From Cokeromyces recurvatus (taxonomy: Eukaryota; Mucoromycota; Mucoromycetes; Mucorales; Mucoraceae), in assembly GCF_025118155.1 (NCBI RefSeq), contig NW_026251387.1, positions 372,001 to 436,000 on the forward strand: a stretch of 64,000 nucleotides of DNA, in the 5' to 3' direction. Made by a program: the position numbers and the translations under genes. Positions 1-11,500 of the stretch are shown here, piece after piece (the first letter of the stretch is position 1; the number at the start of each line of letters is the position of its first letter). The notes under the pieces were generated by a model, which had not been told where the DNA came from, did no database searches, and was given only the letters and a program-made list of their open reading frames with translations.

Positions 1-1387
1 TTATATTTGATTAGAAATAACACATGACGCGTAGATTGAATAGAATGAAATATTAATCATATCAGCATTATCAAAGAGAACTATTATGTATTAATGATTT
101 AAAACTGATTAGGAATCAGTAACTAGTTTATACATAAAATCTCTTTATTGTTTAACATGACTCCTTTTTTATGAAGTAACTGATAATATGCTGAGTTATT
201 CAAGAAAAGAAGGAGATCAAAACTAAAAAAAAAAAAAAAAATGATACAGTAAGTATTTTGTTAATAAACCGAGGTAACAAAATACGATTTCCATCAAAGA
301 TAGATAGAGTTAGTATTAAAGAAACTACATTGTTTTAGTTAAATCTTTTCTCACATATTATAATGATAGTTTTTTCAAAGAAGATCATCAAAGAGTAATA
401 AGCATATTATATAACAGTCGTTTTTAATTGCATTTTATTTTTAGTAACCGAACATTGACAACGTTTGACTAAATATACCAAATGTAGATATTTTACATAC
501 ATAACTATTACTTTTTTTTTCTATGATAGACAGACAGACAGATAGATAGATCATTTACTTGTTGTTACTGTAGATATTTCAATTTACACGAAGGAGGTAA
601 GACAACTTTATCAAATTTCATAAGCCAGAATAAACTCTTCTTACTCAACAAATATTAAGTTTAAATTATTTATTATATTATGTCAAAAGAAATAAAATAA
701 CTTGCCTTTTACTTTTTTTTTTTTTTCATTCAGTAACAAAAAAAAAAAGAAAAAAAAAATCATGCATAAATAAATAAAAAAATAAAATAAAATAAAATAA
801 AAGAGATTTTATCCTCGTGTAAATAAGTCTATTTGTCATGGTTACTTACCTCCTTTGTTGTTTTTATTATCTTTAACGCCACCGATGATAATGCGAAACC
901 ATGGGAACAAAATTATTTAGTTCTGTGCTTGAATTTCATTTTACATAATGCTATTTATATGAATGTTTTAACAAGATCGCTCATGTGTACTTTCTTTATT
1001 TTGGGAAAATAAGATAAAAAAAATAACGCAATATTATTACTGTTTGTTTATCATCAGTAGCTTTAAACTAAGTTTACTGTAAATAGAAACAAGAAATGTA
1101 TAAAAAGTAAAAAAAAAAAAAAAAAAAAAATAGAAATAAAGAAAAATACATCAAATCACTAGTATCACTGATTTCTCTTTCTCTCCATTTTCTTTGATTG
1201 ATAATAGATTTTTCTCTTGCAGGGGGGGGGAGGAGGAGGGACAAAGTTATTAAATGATCTACTCCACATTCAAACTAAACTTATTTATTATTATAAACTT
1301 GGAAATAAAGCAAAGAAAAAAAAGAAAGGGACATGCTTTATACATATAAACATATTTATAAAAATTGATTATATAGAAATATACATG

Positions 1388-1437
<50 letters not shown>

Positions 1438-1737
1438 CAGCTAAATAGTTTCTTTTTTTCTTTTTCATTTCAATAAAATGTTGATCAACTTTTATAAAGG
1501 ATTTTCATACAAAGTCGATCATATCATTTTTTCTTTAAAATAGAAAAAAAATACTCCGCTTTTTTACCGCGACACCTAAAAAAAAAAAAAAAAAAAAAAA
1601 AAAGGACGGAAAAATCTAAGGATTTTTTTCCTTTTTTTTTTTTGATTTGGAATATATATAAATACAACAACATGCTTCTTATCTATTGTCATTCTTCTTC
1701 TTCTTTTTTTTTTCATTGAATTCTTAATAAAAATAAA
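1..1737. other. Intergenic, low complexity
   Basis: No gene is supported here. The stretch holds A/T homopolymers, a GACA/GATA tetranucleotide run near 527-550, AAAAT pentamers near 775-800, a G-rich patch (G8 then GGA repeats) near 1221-1240 and a TA dinucleotide run at about 1395-1430. The last 100 bases are pyrimidine-rich and run up to the ATG at 1738, so they are probably the promoter and 5-prime leader of the next gene. Confidence 0.6.
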
Positions 1738-2679
1738 ATGGTTGAATTTTTTCGAAGACAAACAAAGCAATTAAATAGATCAAGGAAGCCTAATCCGTTA
1801 AAGAATATCATTAGTCGCACTAATAAAAAGGAAGAAGTTCCATTACTACCATTAAACTCTGGTTTGACTTCACCTACAATAGTATCACCCATAATTACAA
1901 ATTCAGCTTCAAGGCATAATGATCCCTATACGCCTCATATTTCTCCAACTGCAACAAAAGCTGTTAAACAAATGAATCACATGAATACCACTAATCATAC
2001 ACCTTCTTATAATAACAATAAGGGAAGGCCATCTAATGTAAACCACTCTGATACAATGAATCCCTTTGAATCACGTACGCATCATAAATCTTCCTTAGAA
2101 GATAATTATCAACATTCCTATTTTGATAATCCTGATCAGTATCGTACAGGTCCTTTAACTCCAACAACAGTCAAAACTGAAATCTATTCTACTCAATCTA
2201 TCATGACAACAACGCCACCTAATCATGTTACACTTTATAGTCAACAATGTTATACAAGCACTACCTTTTTATCTTCACAGTCTCCTCTATCTCCTTCTTT
2301 ATCATTACCTCCGTTATCACCTACTAATGTATCACTTGCTACTAGTAGTAATAAGCCCTCTTGGAGAGAAATGAAACATGCGGCTACTTATCAACCCGCT
2401 GCATCTATTTCAAGTACGGATAATGATGAAGATGATTCTTTAGGTGCATTAGCTACACCGTCTTCAATAGAAAATCCTTTAATTGATTTATTAGGTGATA
2501 ATTCAAGTGAGGAAGAGGATGATGACGATGATTTAATACCCATTGGCCAGTTATCTCTTTGTCGTAACAATGATATTCATCATTTATCAGCTGCTGAAAA
2601 ATACAAAGCAAAAGTAAGGGCAAAACTTGATATGGGCTTTACTCCAGATGACAATCATAAAGTCAAGCTACTTATTTAA
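1738..2679 (+). CDS. Disordered Ser/Thr/Pro/Asn-rich protein of unknown function
   Basis: This is a single-exon ORF of 313 codons that I do not recognise. The first 35 residues are basic (FFRRQTKQLNRSRKP). The middle is low-complexity Ser/Thr/Pro/Asn/His sequence with many SP/TP sites (LSPSLSLPPLSP). An acidic run (SSEEEDDDDD) lies near residue 260, and a short charged helix (AAEKYKAKVRAKLDMGF) sits near the C-terminus. There is no signal peptide or membrane segment. A TATA-like AT stretch and pyrimidine-rich leader precede the ATG, and AATAAA-like signals follow the stop. The composition suits a regulatory or scaffold protein with proline-directed phosphosites, but that is inference. Coding status is supported by length and codon use against a stop-rich AT background. 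Confidence 0.75.
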   Translation: MVEFFRRQTKQLNRSRKPNPLKNIISRTNKKEEVPLLPLNSGLTSPTIVSPIITNSASRHNDPYTPHISPTATKAVKQMNHMNTTNHTPSYNNNKGRPSNVNHSDTMNPFESRTHHKSSLEDNYQHSYFDNPDQYRTGPLTPTTVKTEIYSTQSIMTTTPPNHVTLYSQQCYTSTTFLSSQSPLSPSLSLPPLSPTNVSLATSSNKPSWREMKHAATYQPAASISSTDNDEDDSLGALATPSSIENPLIDLLGDNSSEEEDDDDDLIPIGQLSLCRNNDIHHLSAAEKYKAKVRAKLDMGFTPDDNHKVKLLI

Positions 2680-3280
2680 ATTTATTATTTCATTTATTTT
2701 ATTTCGTTTTCTTCTGTACTTATTTATTTCCCTCTTTGTATATATAAAATAAATAAAAATGTATAATACTTTTATGCATTTAGATTTCTCCTTCTTCAAT
2801 TATACTACACTTGGACAATTTTTTTTTCTTTTCCTAACAAAAAAAAAAAAAATATACATAATAAAAAAAAAGGGATAAAAAACTAGTCACGAATGCCTTA
2901 GCAATAATAAATGAATAGTCTAAATTCTACTTTAGAGTTACACTTTTGTTGTCTTGGTAACAAATATTTCTATATATCCACTTCATCACTTTCAGGTACT
3001 TTACTGCTGTTTCTAATCTTTTCTAGAATGTTTTCTTTTAACGGGTGCTTATAGGGATTTCTATACATATAATTCATTATAATTGTTTGCATGACTGGAT
3101 TTCACATGCTTTTTATCTTTTCGTCAAGGAAAGCAATATTTCGCACACTTTTTTAAATAACCGCTTCTTTTTTTTTTTCTCCACAATTTACATACTTGCT
3201 CTTTCACCCACACAAACACACTTTTTTCTTTTCTTTTCTTTTTTCTTTTCTTTTTTCTTAAATTAATCTATTCTATAATA
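2680..3280. other. Intergenic with CT-rich promoter leader
   Basis: This holds the 3-prime end of the upstream gene (AATAAA-like signals near 2748) and then AT-rich sequence. A long pyrimidine tract of TTTTC units at about 3160-3260 lies directly before the thiolase ATG at 3281. No gene is seen. Confidence 0.5.
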
Positions 3281-4808
3281 ATGGCATTTCGACAAGTATT
3301 TATTGTTTCAGCCAAGAGGTATATGCAAACATAAGAAAAAAAGAAAAGAAAAAAAAAAAGATACAAATGTTTAACATAATAAGTATTGTCTTAGAACTCC
3401 ATTTGGTACTTTTGGTGGAAAATTTAAAGATCTCACAGGTAAAAAGAAAAAAAAATAGAGTTTTTTGTTTTTTTCTATTTTAAAATAGAAAAAAAAAAAA
3501 ACTTATATGTTGTTTATTAGCTGCCGAATTGGGAGCATTAGCGTCAAAGGCTGCTATAGCTGACTTGCCTCAGAATGTACCTATTGATTCAGTTATTTTT
3601 GGTAACGTGCTTCAAACGGATATAGCAGGTGCTTATGTAGCAAGACATATTGGACATCGTACGGGCTTACCTGTCACTGTTCCTGCCTTGACTGTCAATC
3701 GTTTGTGTGGTTCAGGTCTTCAAAGTGTGGTGAATGCAGCACATGAAATTATGCTAGGTGAAAGTGAAGTCGTATTGGCTGGTGGAACAGAGAACATGTC
3801 CTTGGCTCCCTTTTCACTCTCAGGTACCTCTCGTTGGGGGATTAAATTGGGAAATGATCCTAAGCTTCAAGATACCCTTTGGACTGCTCTTACGGACCAA
3901 TATCCTAAACCTACGCCTATGGGTATTACTGCTGAGAACCTTGCTGAAAGATATCATATTTCAAGACAAGAATGTGATGAATATGCATTTACAAGTCAAA
4001 GTCGATATGAAAAAGGTAATCTTAAAAAAAGAAAAAAAAAAAGAAAGAAAAACGCAGAATTTTTAGTATTGATTATTATTTTTTAAAGCTGCAAAAGCGG
4101 GTATTTTTAAGGATGAAATTGTTCCTGTTGAAATAAAAGGTCGTAAAGGCCCTGAAATTGTGGACGTGGATGAGCATCCTCGCTTTGGTTTAAAGATAGA
4201 CAATTTGACAAAGTTGAAACCTGTCTTTAAGAAAGAAGGTGTAGTATCAGCCGCAAATGCTTCAGGCATCAATGATGGTGCTGCTGCTCTCATTGTTGCA
4301 AGTGAGGATGCTGTTAAAAAGTACAATTTGACGCCTTTAGCACGTGTCGTAAGTTGGCAGGCTTCTGCAGTGGAACCTACTTTGATGGGTATTGGACCTG
4401 TCCCTGCTATTCACGGTGCTTTAAAACGTGCCCAGTTAGAATTAAAGCAAATGGGTTTAGTTGAAATCAATGAAGCCTTTGCTGCTCAATATTTAGCTTG
4501 TGAAAAAGAGCTTGGATTAGAAAGAGAGATTGCAAATGTGAACGGGGGTGCAATCGCTGTTGGTCATCCTTTAGGTGCTTCAGGTGCTCGTATCTTAACT
4601 CATTTGTCTCATGCTCTTCAGCGCACAAAGGAAAAATATGCTATTGGTTCTGCTTGTATTGGCGGTGGACAGGTAAAAGAAAAAAAGAATTATGCTAATT
4701 ATAATATTTATTGTAAAACAATTAATTTAACGAATTATTATTATTATTATTATTATTTTTTTTGAAAAAAAAAAATAGGGCGTTGCTGTTGTTTTGGAAA
4801 GAGTTTAA
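3281..4808 (+). CDS. ACAA2: 3-ketoacyl-CoA thiolase, mitochondrial ACAA2 type
   Basis: Thiolase catalysing the last step of fatty acid beta-oxidation, cleaving 3-ketoacyl-CoA with CoA; the family can also make acetoacetyl-CoA. The exons read 3281-3318, 3395-3438, 3521-4015, 4089-4672 and 4779-4808. They join in frame to 396 residues, the usual thiolase length. The nucleophile Cys90 lies in NRLCGSG, His352 in GHPLGASG and Cys382 in CIGGGQG, so the catalytic triad is complete. N-terminal AKRTPFG and internal FKKEGVVSAANASG match the ACAA2 branch rather than ERG10 or peroxisomal POT1. There is no C-terminal SKL. ACAA2 proteins use an uncleaved N-terminal mitochondrial signal, so a mitochondrial site is inferred. 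The start is the first ATG after a CT-rich leader and gives the family-typical N-terminus. Assignment is strong; location is less certain. Confidence 0.95.
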
Positions 4809-5136
4809 CCAAAGGAGCTTTACTTATTAGAAACTATTAAAAAAAAAAAGTCAATGATGTTTACCCTTATTCTTTTATTTTCAATTATTCATTTACCTTC
4901 AAATTCTAATGAATTAATTCCTTAATAAGTTTAAAAAATTCTAAATTTGAAATATGAGATTCTTTTTCATTTAAGTTTGTACCAGTGTATATGATGGAAT
5001 ATAGTAGTTGGCTTGTGTTACATGAGTATAGAATAAACTATTATACAAAATAGGCTTAGTCGTCTTTTTTTTTTTTTGTTAAATTTATTCTTATAAATTC
5101 CTCCTCCACCCCCCCTTTTTTGTCTTTACACATAAT
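4809..5136. other. Intergenic
   Basis: AT-rich spacer between two plus-strand genes. A T-run near 5065 and a C-run near 5108 precede the next ATG. No gene is seen. Confidence 0.5.
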
Positions 5137-6285
5137 ATGTATAATTCATCACATAAGAAGCCTACCAAAGAGACTAACAAAAACAAGTCTCAGTATTCTT
5201 CAGATCAACAAGAAAAAAAAGATAGAAGGCCAAAAACACTTGCACATCGAGAACAATTCTATCACACTTTTAAAGCCAAACTTTCTCAAAAGATTCAAGA
5301 AAAGGAATCTGAACTAAATAAAGAGCGTGCAAAATTGAAAGAATGTGAGGAACAACTTAAAGCAGCTTGTCAACAAACTGAAGTTCAGCAGCTAACCTTG
5401 AATAGAATACAAACTCAGCTTTATGAAATCAGCAAACCTATTAAAGTAACTGATGATGATCTCTCTACCGTTACAGTACATCTTGCTAAACTTACAGGTA
5501 AAATTCAACATTTTCCTCCTAGCTTCAAACAGGCGTATTTAAGAAAACAGCAAAAGGAAAAATTAACACCACATCAACTCAAGGATATCTTTTGTCAATG
5601 GTTTGGTAAAGATGAAAAGGAGTTCATTGAGGAATTGTTCCTTGAGATGATCGAGCAACAAAAAGTGGATTATGGACTTATATCCGTGTTGGTAGAACGA
5701 TATTTGATGGATGTGATTGTGAATGATATATTTAAGGCAGGTATTCATCTTGACCAAGGGGTGAACCAGGCTTATAATCGACTGTATCATTTTTTTATTC
5801 AGACAGGACATCCAAAATGGGCTTGTGATTTAAGGTTAAAGACAGCAAGGGCAACCTATGATTTAATACATCAGGGGCACCCAAATACACTAAGGGCTAT
5901 CGAGCTATCAAAACAAACCATTCTTAACTCTCTTATCTTACATCTTTCTTTCATTTATGATTGTGATACTGACCAAATGAAAGAACGAGTTGAGAAACTC
6001 GTGGATATGGCTACTCATCTTTGTCTACCTATACATGGTCAGGTAGATGAAATTCAAATTTATGACTTGAACCAAAAAAGGAGATTTACAGGTGAGCTTG
6101 AGACTGTACGGGAAAATCAAGTTAAACACGTGTATCGTTATCTTAATAAAGACCACATTCATTTGGGCATTGCGCCAGTCTTTTTGGCAAAGAGTATCAC
6201 TGAAGAAGAGGAGGATGATCATCAATCAATGGATTCATATATACTAAATCATACGCTTATTTATCCTGGAAAAGCTATTTGGTAG
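5137..6285 (+). CDS. Coiled-coil protein of unknown function
   Basis: Single-exon ORF of 382 codons, not recognised by name. Residues 1-45 are basic and Gln/Lys-rich. Residues about 48-95 form a strongly predicted coiled coil (KIQEKESELNKERAKLKECEEQ). The rest is a globular helical domain with aromatic clusters (FCQWFGKDEKEFIEELF, YNRLYHFFIQTGHPKW). An acidic EEEEDD segment lies close to the C-terminus, before the end YPGKAIW. There is no signal peptide or membrane segment. The ATG at 5137 is the first in frame, and the ORF is closed downstream by TAG at 6283. The even composition, including Cys and Trp, argues for a real conserved protein. A scaffold or trafficking role would be guesswork. 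Confidence 0.8.
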   Translation: MYNSSHKKPTKETNKNKSQYSSDQQEKKDRRPKTLAHREQFYHTFKAKLSQKIQEKESELNKERAKLKECEEQLKAACQQTEVQQLTLNRIQTQLYEISKPIKVTDDDLSTVTVHLAKLTGKIQHFPPSFKQAYLRKQQKEKLTPHQLKDIFCQWFGKDEKEFIEELFLEMIEQQKVDYGLISVLVERYLMDVIVNDIFKAGIHLDQGVNQAYNRLYHFFIQTGHPKWACDLRLKTARATYDLIHQGHPNTLRAIELSKQTILNSLILHLSFIYDCDTDQMKERVEKLVDMATHLCLPIHGQVDEIQIYDLNQKRRFTGELETVRENQVKHVYRYLNKDHIHLGIAPVFLAKSITEEEEDDHQSMDSYILNHTLIYPGKAIW

Positions 6286-7491
6286 CCCATTTATCGGTGT
6301 ATATAAATTTGTCTCTCAAAATAAAATAAAAAAAATAAAAATAAAAATAAAAAAGTAGGAGGGAAGAGAGAGAGAAAAGAATTATAATTGCTTTTATATA
6401 TATATAACTTTATACCCTTTTCCCTATTATTAAAAAGTCGTAGGTAATATTTAACGAATAAATGAAAAATAAAATAAAATAAATAAACTCCATCTACAAG
6501 CGTATCTAATAATTAAACCAAGTACTTTAAAACATATTTTCATTTTAAGGTCAAAAATATAATTCAATAATACGTTTTCATAAATGATTAGTTGAACATT
6601 TAATCCCTTCAGTACATTAGATAGCCCTAGTCAAGTGAGACAGAGAGAGAAAAAAAAGGGGATCTTTTTTTTTTTTTTTTTATTTATTTATTTATTTGTA
6701 ATCATGCATCATACTATATTGCATTGGCTTTTGAATCCATTCCAAAAAAAAGAAGAAAATCGAGAAAAATGTAGTTGAAAATAAAAACAAAGACATACTA
6801 TCATTAAGTGAGTAATCGAATGAATAAAAAAGGGTTCGAATGTAGTGACAGGGAAGAGAGAAGAAAGGATTGTATCGCGAGTTATTTAATTTTATTTCAT
6901 GTAGAATTATGCAAATGATAAGCTAACAGAAAAAAAAAAAGAGAAATACGACTTGAATAGTCTTGGACTACTTTTTGAGTTGGAGAAAGAGCTGTTTTAA
7001 AAGCGACATTTTAAATACTTTCAATTATAAATGACAGTTATAGAATATGTCAATACAAATTGTTAAAATTTCGGCAATTTGATTTTTCCAGATTAAAATA
7101 TAACAGTGGGTAAAATATTAAAACGTAACATTTTTAATTTAGCAAATATAGAATAAAGGCTTCAATAGTATACATCTATTCTGATGTAGCAACACATTAA
7201 CTTGAAGTATTGAACAACGCTGTCATTTTCAGATATGTGTTAACAATCTATACAATACACTCATTTATTTTCCTATTGTACTTTAAAATCACTATTTAGA
7301 GACAAATACCCTTCTTCTTCCTGAATTGATCACTGAGTAAATAATCTGATAAGTTTATTATGTATAGATTATTTTCTAATATGACATACTATGTTCTATT
7401 ACTTGTTTTAATACGTTTCCTTGTGATTTCAATTAAGCCTTTAAAGCTTTATATTATTCAAATGTATATAAGCTTCGTATTATCTATACTA

Positions 7492-7524
<33 letters not shown>

Positions 7525-8562
7525 GAAAGAAAAAAGCTACACTCAAAATACCAGTTTAAAAGGCAAAATGACAATAAAACTATTTAAAACTAAATAAAAG
7601 TAATATTTTTTTTTTCTTGCTTGATTTTCTATTCTTTTACCGAAAAGAGGAAAATGTTATTCTATATCGGAATATTTTATTTTTGTGCTTGGAAAGGAAA
7701 TAAAGGGCTACTATTACTAATAGCGTGTGTTTTCTTCCGAGCACAGAATTAGCTTCTTTCTTTTTCCATTGTTATGATAAAGTCTACTTTCTTTCTATAA
7801 TAATAGTAAAATACCTAGAAGTTATATTTCATCGTGTCCCAAAATATTTTATTATTGGTCGAAAGTATTTCTTCCCAAAAAAATATTTAAATTTCCTCAA
7901 TTAAAAATGAAAAATACTTTTATCAGGCCAGATTATCCGATAAAAGGGAATATTTACTTGGCTCGAATATAATAAACATCTTTAACAATTGTATTCACTT
8001 TTTTTTGTAAATAAACAATAGGTGTAAACAGTCTTTACGTTACAATAGCAGAGCCGTGTATTGTAGACTTATTTACTTCTTATTAAAAAAAAAATTAAAC
8101 TATAGCTTGCTGGCTAAGTTGATGATCTTTGTCGGTAAACAAAAGTACCTGATGTTTCTCATTTTTTTTAAACATTTCTGACAACTTTTGGGGGAGCAGC
8201 TGAACCAACTTTTAACTTTAATTAGAGAAATAATTCAATGAGCTTATTTTTTTTTTCTAATTCTTTACATCCTTTGTTTGCATTCTTATTTTTTTTTCTT
8301 TGGTAATCTTTTATTGGGGAATAAAAGATTAACTATAAAGATTTGGATAAAGGACTTTTTTTTTTTTTTTTTTTTACTTTATTTATATATCATCAATATT
8401 TACATATACATTAATTATACATAATACTACCTAATTATACATTCTATATTTTAACAAAAATAAGGTACATCATAAATTTAACTGATCTTGTACCACCTAG
8501 TTGTAAAATTAATTCCTATCTCTTTTTTTAAGCCTTCTCTTTATTTACAAAAATAGTGTAAT
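6286..8562. other. Long AT-rich intergenic region upstream of fatty acid synthase
   Basis: A 2.3-kb stretch with no supportable gene: many stops in all frames, T-runs (about 6665-6680, 7493-7518, 8356-8375) and an ATTT tetranucleotide run near 6680-6700. The last few hundred bases probably carry the promoter of the fatty acid synthase gene starting at 8563. I could not recognise a specific upstream element. Confidence 0.5.
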
Positions 8563-11500
8563 ATGATTCAAAACCAACAAACACTTCGTCCTTTAACTTT
8601 AAAACAAGGTGTTACTGAAATTTCTATTCTTGTTTCTGAAAACGTTTGGGGTTATACGCAGCAACTTAAGGAAGAGTTCCCTACAGCTGAAAATGCAGAA
8701 AATGTCAATGAAATTGAACTTGCAGCCAGATTTATGAAATTTGCTTCTGATCGTGCAATTAGGGATTCAATTTTTATTGAAGTGGCTAAAGTTCTTTTTA
8801 TTGATTTTACATCTAAATATCTTAAAAGTAATAATATACATGCTGCTACTCGTAATCTTGTACTCGAGTCAAAAAAGTCAGTTATCAAAGCCTATTATTC
8901 CACTTTGAATGTTCTTGAAAAGACCAATACCTTACCAGATGAAAATATGGCTCCAGTTAAATCAGCTTTATTCGAGGCTGCTGCTAGCGGTGATGCAAAG
9001 CTTTTCGCTGTTTTTGGTGGTCAAGGCAATATTGAGGAATATTTTGATGAACTTGCTGATATTTGGGAGATTTACAAAGAGATTGTAAGACCTTTTGTTC
9101 TTCGTATGGCAGATGTATTAAACGAGTATGCTCGTAATCCTGATGTAAAAGTTTTATATTCAGAGGGTCTGGATATTTTACGTTGGCTAGAAGATTCTGA
9201 GCTTAGACCTGATGTCCAGTACCTTATTTCTGCTCCAGTGAGTCTTCCTTTAATCGGTCTTATTCAACTTCTCCATTATTATATCATGATTCGCGTTCTT
9301 AATCGTACACCTTTTGAAATTCGTGATTTATTTAAAGGTATGTAAACAATATACTAAAAAACGGGTAGTGTGTCTTTTATTAAATATTATATTATATTAC
9401 AAATAACAACAACAACAACAACAACAACAAAGGCACTACGGGTCATAGCCAAGGAATCATTAGTTCTGTCGTTATTTCTGCTTCTTCAACTGAAAATGAA
9501 TTTTTGAGCAATTCTGAAAAAGCATTAGGTCTTCTTTTTTGGATTGGGGCAAGAGCACAACAAGAGTATCCTTCTTTTACTTTAAACCCAGCTGTTATCG
9601 AAGATTCAATTAATAACAATGAAGGAAATCCCACTCCTATGCTAGCTATTACCGGACTTCGAGAGAGTCAGATTTTGAACTATGTGAAAGAAACTAATTC
9701 TCATCTTGCTCCTGAACGTCAAATTGTGTTAGCCTTACGTAATGGCCCTCGTTCATTTGTCTGTACCGGCCCTCCTCAATCACTCTATGGATTAAATCTT
9801 GCCCTTCGCAAATTAAAAGCCCCAACCGGTCTTGATCAATCTCGTATTCCTTATTCTCAACGTAAAATCAAATTTTCTTTCAGATTCTTGCCAATTACAG
9901 CACGCTTTCATAGTTTCTATTTGAATTCAGTGGTCGATAAAGTTATGGAAGATGCTAAAAATAACAACCTTTTATTTGATTCTAGTAGCCTTAAAATTCC
10001 TGTACTTTCTACCGACTCAGGTAAGAAACAATTTTTTTTTAAAAAAAAAATTAGTGGGGTGTTGGGGAGAGAGAGAGAATGAAGGGTTTAGCAGTAATGT
10101 GATGAGATTCAAACTTACTTTTTTTTTTATTTGTGACTTTGTGTAATTAGGCAAAAATCTCCAAAATGCAAACGACTTGACAAAGACATTATTAGAACTT
10201 ATTTGTATTTGTCATGTGGATTGGGAAAAATCTACTGCTGTTGAAGGATTAACACATGTTATTGATTTTGGACCTGGAGGTACATCAGGAATTGGTAGTT
10301 TAACATATCGTAATAAAGAAGGCACTGGCGTAGAAATTGTGTTAGCAGGTGTTCTTGAGGGATCTAATGATGACTTGTCTTATAAAGCCGATCTTTTCGA
10401 TTTAAATGTCAATTCAGTTAAATATTCTCAAAATTGGGCGAAATTGTTTCAACCTAAATTAGTCAAAACAGCAAGGTAAATAATAATAGATTTTATTTTA
10501 TATCTACATAGATAATTAATGCACACAAAAAGTGGACGTATTCATATAGATACCAAGATGTCTCGTTTATTAGGTAAGCCACCACTTATGGTAGCCGGTA
10601 TGACTCCCGCTACTGTTAATGAGAAATTTGTTGCTGCTGTCATGAATGCTGGCTATCATGTTGAACTTGCTGGAGGTGGACACTTTAATGAAGATATGCT
10701 TCGTGATAAGGTTCATAAAATCATGGAACTTACTCGTGCTGGTGAGGGTATTACTCTCAATATTATCTTTTTAAATGTCCTACAATGGGGTTTCCAATAT
10801 CCTCTTATTCAAGTTATGCGTAAGGAAGGTCTACCTATGGAAGGCCTTTGTATCGCTGCTGGTGTTCCCAGTCTTGACAATGCTAATGAAATTATTGCTA
10901 ATTTACAAGCTGCTGGAATTCGTCATGTTGCATTCAAGCCAGGAAATGCAGATACTATTCGTCAAGTTGTAGCTATTGCTGCTGCTAATCCTACTATGCC
11001 TGTTATCTTACAATGGACTGGTGGTCGTGCTGGTGGTCACCATGGTTTTGAGGATGTTCATCAACCTATTCTTGAAACTTATGCCGCCATTCGTCGTCAA
11101 CCCAACATTGTTCTTGTTGCTGGTTCTGGTTTTGGTGGTGCTGAGGATACCTTGCCCTACATTACTGGTGATTGGTCTGTCAAATTTGATTATCCACCTA
11201 TGCCTTTTGACGGTGTCCTCTTTGGTTCTCGTATGATGGTAGCCAAGGAAGGTTTAGCTTCCCCAGCTGCTAAACAAGCCATGGTCGATGCACCTGGTGT
11301 AGATGACAGTGAATGGGAAAAGACCTATAAGGTCCCTGCTGGTGGTGTCCTTACTGTTCTTTCTGAACTTGGTGAACCTATCCACAAGATTGCTACCCGT
11401 GGTGTTCGTCTTTGGAAGGAACTTGATGAAAGTATTTTCTCTTTGCCTAAGGACAAGCGTTTACCTGCCTTGTTAGCCAAGAAAGATTATATCATTAAAC

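Noticed and set aside
1217..1444. Plus-strand frame ending in a YIYIYI run
   Set aside because: It is a translation of a G-run and a TA microsatellite, not a gene.
6831..6845. GGTTCGAAT, resembling a tRNA T-loop
   Set aside because: No acceptor stem, A-box or cloverleaf could be built around it.
10519..10532. Apparent Met start for an alpha-like FAS polypeptide
   Set aside because: It is intronic. Exon 3 and the acceptor at 10532 join in phase, and the protein continues without a break from the AT domain.
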